Assembly: GCF_003014735.1 (NCBI RefSeq)
Contig: NZ_PYAX01000006.1
Location: forward strand, 1 to 64,000
From: Saccharothrix carnea
GTDB taxonomy: Bacteria > Actinomycetota > Actinomycetes > Mycobacteriales > Pseudonocardiaceae
DNA: 64,000 nt
Direction of reading: 5' to 3'
Shown here: positions 58,804 through 64,000 of the stretch, in pieces
Layout: every line of letters begins with the position of its first letter
Numbering within the stretch: the first letter of the stretch is position 1
Notes under the pieces: generated by a model
Seen by the model: only the letters and a program-made list of their open reading frames with translations
What the model was told of the DNA's origin: nothing
The model's database searches: none
Made by a program: the position numbers and the translations under genes

Positions 58804-60435
58804 ATGAGCAGTGCGACCGCCCCCATCGGCGAGGAGCCGGACGTCCACACCACGGCCGGGAAGCTGGCCGACCTCTACCGGCGCAACGAGGAGGCCGTGC
58901 ACGCCGGCTCGGCGCGCATGGTGGAGAAGCAGCACGCCAAGGGCAAGAAGACCGCCCGCGAGCGCATCGAGCTGCTGCTCGACCCCGGCTCGTTCGTCGA
59001 GCTGGACGAGCTGGCGCGGCACCGCTCGACGAACTTCGGGCAGGAGCGCAACCGGCCCTACGGCGACGGCGTGGTGACCGGCTACGGCACCGTCGACGGC
59101 CGCCCGGTGTGCGTGTTCAGCCAGGACGTCACGGTCTTCGGCGGCTCGCTCGGCGAGGTCTACGGCGAGAAGATCGTCAAGGTCATGGACCTGGCGATCA
59201 AGACCGGCCGGCCGATCGTCGGCATCAACGAGGGCGGCGGCGCGCGCATCCAGGAAGGCGTCGTCTCGCTCGGCCTCTACGGCGAGATCTTCCGCCGCAA
59301 CGTGGCCGCGTCCGGCGTCGTGCCGCAGATCTCGCTGATCATGGGCGCGAACGCGGGCGGCCACGTCTACTCGCCCGCGCTGACCGACTTCGTGGTCATG
59401 GTCGACCAGACCTCGCACATGTTCATCACCGGCCCGGACGTGATCAAGACCGTCACCGGCGAGGACGTCGGCTTCGAGGAGCTCGGCGGCGGGCGCACGC
59501 ACAACACCAAGTCCGGCAACGCGCACTACCTCGGCGACAACGAAGAGGACGCCATCTCCTACGTCAAGGAGCTGCTGTCCTACCTGCCCGCCAACAACAT
59601 GTCCGAGCCGCCGGTCTTCGACGCGCCGGACGACCTGGTGCACGGCTCGGTCGAGGACTCGATCACCGACTCCGACCGCGAGCTGGACACGCTGATCCCG
59701 GACTCGGCGAACCAGCCCTACGACATGCACGAGGTCATCACCCGCGTGCTGGACGAGGGCGAGTTCCTGGAGGTCCAGCCGCTGTTCGCGCCGAACATCC
59801 TGGTCGGCTTCGGCCGGGTGGACGGCCACTCGGTCGGCGTGGTGGCCAACCAGCCGACCCAGTTCGCGGGCTGCCTGGACATCGACGCCTCCGAGAAGGC
59901 GGCGCGGTTCGTGCGGACCTGCGACGCGTTCAACATCCCGGTGCTGACGTTCGTGGACGTGCCCGGCTTCCTGCCCGGCACCGACCAGGAGTGGAACGGC
60001 ATCATCCGGCGGGGCGCGAAGCTGATCTACGCCTACGCCGAGGCGACCGTGCCGCTGGTCACCGTGATCACCCGCAAGGCCTACGGCGGCGCGTACGACG
60101 TGATGGGTTCCAAGCACCTGGGCGCGGACATCAACCTGGCGTGGCCCACGGCGCAGATCGCGGTCATGGGCGCGCAGGGCGCGGCGAACATCGTGCACCG
60201 CAAGACGCTGGCGGCGGCTTCGGCGGCCGGTGAGGACGTGGACGCGCTTCGGGCCCGTTTGCAGCAAGAATACGAAGACACCCTCTGCAACCCTTACGTC
60301 GCGGCGGAACGCGGCTATGTTGACAGTGTGATCCCTCCCTCTTTCACGCGTTCGTACGTCGCCAGGGCGCTGGCGGTGCTGCGCGACAAGCGCGAGGTGC
60401 TGCCGCCCAAGAAGCACGGGAACATCCCGCTGTGA
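58804..60435 (+). CDS. accD5: Acyl-CoA carboxylase carboxyltransferase (beta) subunit
   Basis: A 543-residue crotonase-fold carboxyltransferase that moves the carboxyl group from biotin to acetyl- or propionyl-CoA. N-terminal half has the acyl-CoA region [19 protein letters not shown] and [24 protein letters not shown]. The C-terminal half has the biotin region [52 protein letters not shown]. Length and position fit M. tuberculosis Rv3280 (AccD5), which supplies methylmalonyl- and malonyl-CoA for lipids. ATG 58804. The stop overlaps accE by 4 nt. Confidence 0.95.
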   Translation: MSSATAPIGEEPDVHTTAGKLADLYRRNEEAVHAGSARMVEKQHAKGKKTARERIELLLDPGSFVELDELARHRSTNFGQERNRPYGDGVVTGYGTVDGRPVCVFSQDVTVFGGSLGEVYGEKIVKVMDLAIKTGRPIVGINEGGGARIQEGVVSLGLYGEIFRRNVAASGVVPQISLIMGANAGGHVYSPALTDFVVMVDQTSHMFITGPDVIKTVTGEDVGFEELGGGRTHNTKSGNAHYLGDNEEDAISYVKELLSYLPANNMSEPPVFDAPDDLVHGSVEDSITDSDRELDTLIPDSANQPYDMHEVITRVLDEGEFLEVQPLFAPNILVGFGRVDGHSVGVVANQPTQFAGCLDIDASEKAARFVRTCDAFNIPVLTFVDVPGFLPGTDQEWNGIIRRGAKLIYAYAEATVPLVTVITRKAYGGAYDVMGSKHLGADINLAWPTAQIAVMGAQGAANIVHRKTLAAASAAGEDVDALRARLQQEYEDTLCNPYVAAERGYVDSVIPPSFTRSYVARALAVLRDKREVLPPKKHGNIPL

Positions 60436-60644
60436 GCGCGGCACCGCACCTCCGGGTGGTGCGCGGCAACCCGGACGACGTCGAGTTGGCCGCCGTGACG
60501 GCGGTCGTGGTCGGCCTGGCCTCGGCCGACGGGCCCACGGCGGACGAGCCGCGCCGATCGGCGTGGTCGGACAAGTCGAGGCAGGTCAGGCGGCCGCTGC
60601 CGCACGGCCCCGGCGCCTGGCGCTCCTCCGCACTGCCGTACTGA
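60432..60644 (+). CDS. accE5: Acyl-CoA carboxylase epsilon subunit
   Basis: A 70-residue epsilon subunit that stimulates actinobacterial acyl-CoA carboxylases. Recognised by [23 protein letters not shown], the conserved N-terminal helix-turn-helix, and by the C-terminal [28 protein letters not shown], with W/P residues that contact AccD. GTG start overlaps accD by 4 nt. Counterpart of Rv3281. Family B repeat copy B2 begins 27 nt after the stop. Confidence 0.93.
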   Translation: MSAAPHLRVVRGNPDDVELAAVTAVVVGLASADGPTADEPRRSAWSDKSRQVRRPLPHGPGAWRSSALPY

Positions 60645-60670
60645 GGAACACCGCGACTTCCGGACCACCA

Positions 60671-60793
60671 CGCGAGGTCGCGTCGGTCGTTCGCGTCCTC
60701 ATTCCCCGGCGATCACGCTTTTCGATCGTCGGGGAATCAGGGCGCGAACGACCGACTCCCGTGCGACCGAGCCGGCAACGCCGGAGGCGGCGC
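60671..60793. repeat. Family B long-hairpin repeat, copy B2
   Basis: A 123-nt copy of the element before accD, same orientation. The outer arms 60682-60695 and 60743-60756 pair over 14 bp and the inner arms 60701-60707 and 60731-60737 over 7 bp, with a short CCT/AGG pairing between. The apical loop is nearly the same as in B1. Both arms differ from B1 with pairing mostly kept, and the flanks match. It lies between accE (+) and the convergent hypothetical gene (-). Confidence 0.8.
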
Positions 60794-60809
60794 CGATTCA
60801 ACACTGCGC

Positions 60810-61328
60810 TCAACAGTCCACGCGACGTGAGTTGACCTGGACGCCGTCGCCGAGCACGGTCACCTCGCGGCACCGAGTGCCGTCCGGCACGTGCAGGCGG
60901 ACCCGCATCCACATGGTGCCGACGCCGGCCCGCGCCTCCAGCACCTCGACACCCTCGGCGGCCAGCGCCGAGGGCACCGCGTCGAGCCGGTTGATCGCCC
61001 GCGCGACGGACGTCACCTGGCCCATCACCTGCTGTTCGACGCGGTCGCTGCCGTTGGCGAAAGGCCAGAACGGCACGCCGTAGCCGACCGGGTCCGTGGA
61101 CACGACCCGAGCCGTCAGGACCAGGATCAGGACGGCCGGCACCGACCAGAGCCACCGGTACCGGCCCCGACTCCGGTCGATCCGGCGAACCACCAGAGCC
61201 AGACGCTGCACCACTCCGAGGGTGCCGCACGCCGTCATGGCGCGCATCGGTAGTTCTACGCACCGCTCGGGCACGGCATCCCGAAGTGCCGTGAGCAGGG
61301 GTTTCAGGTTCGGCCTCCCGTACCGCAC
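60810..61328 (-). CDS. Hypothetical single-pass membrane protein
   Basis: A 172-residue protein, family not recognised. One TM helix (WLWSVPAVLILVLTARVV, residues ~58-75) follows a basic cytosolic segment; the extracytoplasmic part (~90 residues) has a helix VMGQVTSVARAINRLDAV and a beta-rich end VEVLEARAGVGTMWMRVRLHVPDG with a Cys pair. GTG 61328 gives the longest reading; inner ATG or GTG starts just before the TM helix are possible. Divergent from maf across 44 nt. Confidence 0.65.
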   Translation of the reverse strand: MRYGRPNLKPLLTALRDAVPERCVELPMRAMTACGTLGVVQRLALVVRRIDRSRGRYRWLWSVPAVLILVLTARVVSTDPVGYGVPFWPFANGSDRVEQQVMGQVTSVARAINRLDAVPSALAAEGVEVLEARAGVGTMWMRVRLHVPDGTRCREVTVLGDGVQVNSRRVDC

Positions 61329-61372
61329 GCACCCGGCCGCCGTCCGTCCGGTCGGGCTCTAGGCTTCAGGTC

Positions 61373-61981
61373 GTGCGCTTCGTCCTCGCCTCCCAGTCAC
61401 CCGCCCGCCTGGCCGTGCTGCGTGCCGCCGGTGTCGAGCCCGTCGTCCGCGTGTCCGGCGTCGACGAGGACGCGCTGGCCGCCTCGCTCACCGACCCGAC
61501 ACCGGAAGAACTGGTCACTGCCCTGGCGACGGCGAAGGCCGAGGCGATCGCCCGGGACGAGGACGACGACGCGGTGGTCGTCGGCTGCGACTCGATGCTG
61601 CGCACCGCCGATGGCGAGGTGCACGGCAAGCCCGGCACGGTCGAGGTCGCGCGGGAGCGCTGGAAGAAGATGGCCGGCACCACCGGCACCCTGCTGACCG
61701 GGCACGCCGTGCTGCGGGTGCGCGGCGGGCAGGTCGTGGCGCGTGCCATCGGGCACGAGGCGACGCTGGTCCGGTTCGGCCGGCCGACCGACGACGAGCT
61801 GGAGGCCTACCTGGCCACGGGCGAGCCGCTGCACGTCGCGGGTGCGTTCACGCTCGACGGCCTGGGCGGCTGGTTCGTGGACGGCATCGACGGCGACCCG
61901 TCCAGCGTCATCGGCATCAGCCTGCCGCTCACCCGCCGGCTGCTGCGTCAGATCGACGTCGCGGTGTCCGACATCTGGTAG
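61373..61981 (+). CDS. maf: Maf nucleoside triphosphate pyrophosphatase
   Basis: A 202-residue house-cleaning pyrophosphatase that hydrolyses dTTP/UTP or modified nucleotides. N-terminal RFVLASQSPARLAVLRAAGV with the S-x-S-P-x-R signature, VVVGCDSMLRTADGEVHGKP with the catalytic Asp, and GAFTLDGLGGWFVDGIDGDPSSVIGISLPL at the C-terminus. GTG start. Matches M. tuberculosis Rv3282 after accE. Some Maf proteins affect septum formation; the core role is nucleotide sanitation. Confidence 0.93.
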   Translation: MRFVLASQSPARLAVLRAAGVEPVVRVSGVDEDALAASLTDPTPEELVTALATAKAEAIARDEDDDAVVVGCDSMLRTADGEVHGKPGTVEVARERWKKMAGTTGTLLTGHAVLRVRGGQVVARAIGHEATLVRFGRPTDDELEAYLATGEPLHVAGAFTLDGLGGWFVDGIDGDPSSVIGISLPLTRRLLRQIDVAVSDIW

Positions 61982-62009
61982 TCGTTGTCACATTTTCCCT
62001 GATCCGGGA

Positions 62010-62042
62010 AGCTCCCCGAAGGACCTTCGCGTTGGGGGAGCT
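62010..62042 (+). terminator. Hairpin after maf
   Basis: 8-bp stem AGCTCCCC/GGGGAGCT, 62010-62017 against 62035-62042. An alternative inner CGAA/TTCG stem lies in the loop. It sits 28 nt past the maf stop and 118 nt before the symporter gene. Confidence 0.6.
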
Positions 62043-62159
62043 GTGGGTGAACTGCTGACGCGCCGCCGGCACATCGACTTCGGGCGCAGGACGAACACGG
62101 GCTGTCGCGGCTGACGCCGCCCCCGTCGTCCTCCCCTGCGCACCCAACCCGGAGCAGTC

Positions 62160-63482
62160 GTGTCGTTCGTCCGCAGTTATGCGAAGCCGAAGGTGTTCGG
62201 CATCACCGTCCTCGCCGCGCTCGTCCTCGGCGCCCTGGCGGGGTACGTCGCCAAGAGCACGGACCAGGCGTGGCTCACCACCACCCTCGGCTCCATCGGC
62301 GACGTCTTCACCAGCCTGTTGCAGTTCACCGTCATCCCCCTGGTGTTCACCGCGATCGTGGTGGGCATCACCAGCCTGCGGCGGCTGGGCACGTCGCGCG
62401 CCGCGCGGCTGGGCGGCAAGACGCTGCTGTGGTTCGCCACCACGTCCCTGATCGCCGTGCTCATCGGCCTCGCCATCGCGTTGGTCTTCCAGCCGGGCGC
62501 GGGCGTGCGGGTCGAGCCGTCGCAGGCGGCGGTGGAGAAGCTCGCCGCCCGTGACCCGGGCTCGTGGAGCACGCTGCTGGAGACCTTGATCCCGTCCAAC
62601 CTGTTCAGCGCCTTCACCGAGGGCGAGGTGCTGCAAGTCGTGTTCATCTCGGTGCTGGTCGGCTTCGCCGCGTACGCGCTGGGTGAGAAGGCCGCGCCGT
62701 TCGTCACGCTGACCCGGTCGGTGTTCGACCTGATCCAGAAGGTCGTCGGCTGGATCGTGCTGCTCGCCCCGATCGGCGTGTTCGGCCTGATCGGCACGGC
62801 GTTCGCGACCTACGGCAACTCGTTCGTCCGGCCGCTGTTCTCGCTGATCGCGTCGGTGTACGGCGGGTCGCTGCTGGTGCTGTTCGTGGTGTACCCGCTG
62901 CTGCTGCGGTTCGTCGGCCGGGTGTCGCCGGTGACGTTCTTCGCCAAGGCGTGGACCGCGATCCAGTTCGCGTTCGTGTCCCGCTCGTCGGGTGCGACGC
63001 TGCCGTTGAGCAGGCAGACCGCCGCCAACCTCGGCGTGGACGACGACTACGCGTCGTTCGCCGTGCCGCTGGGCACGACCACGAAGATGGACGGTTGCGC
63101 CGCCGTGTACCCGGCCATCGCCACGGTGTTCATCGCGAACCTGTTCGGCGTGCAGCTGGGCGTGTGGCAGTACGTGGCGATCGTCGCGGTCGCCGTGTTC
63201 GGCGCCCTGGCCACTGCCGGCACCACCGGCTGGTTCACCATGCTGACGCTGACCCTGGGCGCGGTGAACATGCCGCCGGAGGTCATCGCCACCGGTGTCG
63301 CCGTGGTCTACGCGATCGACCCGATCCTGGACATGGTCCGCACGGCCACCAACGTGACCGGCCAGATCACCGTCCCGGTCCTGGTCGCCCGCACCGAGGG
63401 CCTGCTGGACGACGAGGTCCTGAACTCCCCCAGCGAGCCCCCGCTGCTGACCGGCCCCCGCCCCACCCCCGTCCCCGCCTGA
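62160..63482 (+). CDS. Dicarboxylate/amino acid:cation symporter
   Basis: A 440-residue DAACS-family carrier (glutamate or C4-dicarboxylate with sodium or protons). Hallmarks: the serine-rich re-entrant loop FVSRSSGATLPLS (HP1), TM7 VPLGTTTKMDGCAAVYP (in place of NMDGT), HP2 AGTTGWFTMLTLTL, and TM8 DPILDMVRTATNVTGQ, with the substrate-binding Asp and Arg. The Lys/Asp in the TM7 motif is a variant of the usual Asn-Met-Asp. Eight TM helices. Start is GTG 62160, since SFVRSYAKPKVFG follows. Three bases after its stop the A4 repeat is already under way. Confidence 0.9.
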   Translation: MSFVRSYAKPKVFGITVLAALVLGALAGYVAKSTDQAWLTTTLGSIGDVFTSLLQFTVIPLVFTAIVVGITSLRRLGTSRAARLGGKTLLWFATTSLIAVLIGLAIALVFQPGAGVRVEPSQAAVEKLAARDPGSWSTLLETLIPSNLFSAFTEGEVLQVVFISVLVGFAAYALGEKAAPFVTLTRSVFDLIQKVVGWIVLLAPIGVFGLIGTAFATYGNSFVRPLFSLIASVYGGSLLVLFVVYPLLLRFVGRVSPVTFFAKAWTAIQFAFVSRSSGATLPLSRQTAANLGVDDDYASFAVPLGTTTKMDGCAAVYPAIATVFIANLFGVQLGVWQYVAIVAVAVFGALATAGTTGWFTMLTLTLGAVNMPPEVIATGVAVVYAIDPILDMVRTATNVTGQITVPVLVARTEGLLDDEVLNSPSEPPLLTGPRPTPVPA

Positions 63483-63605
63483 CCGCTCAACTCACCCACC
63501 CCGAACGTAGGACTCTCGCGCCCTGGACGTACGACTCTCGCGAGAGTCCTACGTTCGCGGCGCGAGAGTCCAACGTCCAGAGCACCTGAATTCAACGCTC
63601 AGCAC
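63481..63605. repeat. Family A 22-nt unit array, site A4 (convergent arms)
   Basis: Left arm in plus orientation: an outer-type unit beginning in the symporter's TGA (63480-63482), then inner units at 63503 (core GAACGTAGGACTCTCGCG) and 63525. Centre at about 63540, with one mismatch in the 24-nt palindrome. Right arm in minus orientation: inner units, then an outer-type unit (GCGTTGAATTCAGG on the minus strand) up to ~63603. The gap to the next stop (63608) is filled. Same arrangement as A1. Confidence 0.82.
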
Positions 63606-63607
63606 GG

Positions 63608-64000
63608 TCACGCACCGCATTGGCGCAGGTCGGACGGGTCCGGCGTCACGGTCGGCCAGCCGGGCAGGGACTCCGCCTCACGCACCACCGGCGTGCAGCC
63701 CAGCTCACCGCCGCCGGCGGCCAGCGAGAACACCTGCGCGAACCACCGCGAGCAGTCCGCGCCCGCCTGGCACGCCCGCTGCACGGCCACCACGTCGGCC
63801 ACCGTGTCCTTGTTCACGTCGTGCAGCGCCAGGTACGCCCCACTGGCCAGGTACGGCAGCTGCGCCCGCGACCACGCACCCGACCGGCGCACCAGCACCT
63901 CGCCCAGCACCTCGCCGTTGACCGCACCGCGCACCAGGCACACGGCGACCTCCGCGTCCACGCACTGCAGCGACGACGCGTCGATCCGGGCTCCCGAAGA
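63608..64000 (-). CDS. Secreted or envelope hypothetical, C-terminal part
   Basis: Minus-strand frame open to the window edge, at least 130 residues, ending at 63608. Beta-rich with paired cysteines (LQCVDAEVAVCLVRG, VQRACQAGADCSRWF, LGCTPVV, DLRQCGA) and the aspartate-bearing YLALHDVNKDTVADVVAVQR, resembling an FG-GAP-like or repeat-domain exoprotein. The N-terminus is outside the window, so a signal peptide cannot be checked. Function not known. Confidence 0.6.
   Translation of the reverse strand, partial: SSGARIDASSLQCVDAEVAVCLVRGAVNGEVLGEVLVRRSGAWSRAQLPYLASGAYLALHDVNKDTVADVVAVQRACQAGADCSRWFAQVFSLAAGGGELGCTPVVREAESLPGWPTVTPDPSDLRQCGA

Noticed and set aside
58789-60444. Long minus-strand frame opposite accD
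   Set aside because: Antisense shadow; accD is unambiguous.
58656-60793. Composite transposon made of family B repeats
   Set aside because: No transposase, no target-site duplication seen, and accD-accE is in its ancestral place next to birA and maf.

Overview
The window is high-GC actinobacterial chromosome. Gene density is very high, stops and starts overlap by 4 nt (ATGA/GTGA), and GTG or TTG starts are common. The gene order closely follows the Mycobacterium tuberculosis Rv3255c-Rv3282 block: manA, SIS isomerase, manB, DUF3499, metallopeptidase-like gene, whiB2, fbiA-fbiB, manC, wbbL, rmlD, LCP, TIGR03089, fadE25, purE-purK, GtrA, birA, accD-accE, maf. That synteny, with an F420 pathway, WhiB, ESX-type proteins and many regulators, points to a filamentous actinomycete, most likely Pseudonocardiaceae (Saccharothrix/Lentzea/Actinosynnema type). 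The genus is inference. I see no rRNA, tRNA, insertion sequence, CRISPR array or replication origin.

Layout. 1-2.6 kb: a cNMP-binding regulator cut by the window edge, coupled to a sigma-like protein; a small frameshifted membrane gene; a cation efflux transporter. 2.6-7.6 kb: mannose-phosphate operon (manB, Trm112, SIS isomerase, manA), DUF3499 and a metallopeptidase-family gene. 7.6-18 kb: very large GT2 membrane glycosyltransferase, WhiB2-type regulator, site-2 protease, fbiA-fbiB, Nudix hydrolase, proline-tailed hypothetical, manC and an AlkA-like glycosylase. 18-21.2 kb: a 1,062-residue NACHT STAND NTPase, the best defence-gene candidate. 21.2-35.5 kb: cell-envelope polysaccharide cluster (wbbL-like rhamnosyltransferase, three GT4 and one GT2 enzymes, a fused GT2-GT4, rmlB/rmlD and two LCP ligases), interrupted by a Trypco1-type gene and an orphan Imm1-type immunity gene. 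35.5-45.3 kb: TIGR03089, DoxX, ArsR-AHSA1 operon, VanZ-RDD protein, acyl-CoA dehydrogenase, purE-purK, GntR-ABC exporter operon and a degenerate GGDEF protein. 45.4-51.6 kb: a sigma factor fused to its own anti-sigma zinc finger, a membrane anchor and a large extracellular part; two GtrA proteins; an inositol-phosphatase-family enzyme; a two-component system. 51.6-58.5 kb: a compact minus-strand run from birA through HMG-CoA lyase and CbiZ to an ESX-type cassette (YbaB-like, WXG100-like, 889-residue TNT-domain toxin, candidate immunity protein). 58.6-64 kb: accD-accE, maf, a dicarboxylate symporter and a truncated secreted-type gene.

The clearest structure not explained by genes is non-coding. 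Family A consists of arrays of 22-nt units in two inverted arms, at four places (7565-7684, 15231-15441, 35504-35645, 63481-63605). Three of these fill the whole gap between convergent stop codons, and at 7683 the array includes a stop codon. Family B is a ~122-nt long-hairpin repeat present twice in the same orientation, one copy directly before accD and one directly after accE, with partly compensatory arm changes. A third element at 30431-30544 is a nested three-stem structure with a perfect 17-bp core. I do not recognise any of these as named elements; they are the main candidates for something undescribed.

Functionally, ManA, the SIS protein, ManB and ManC supply GDP-mannose. RmlB and RmlD supply dTDP-rhamnose. 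The glycosyltransferases, GtrA proteins and LCP ligases would assemble and attach wall glycans. FbiA and FbiB make cofactor F420. BirA, AccD and AccE form the biotin/acyl-CoA carboxylase unit.
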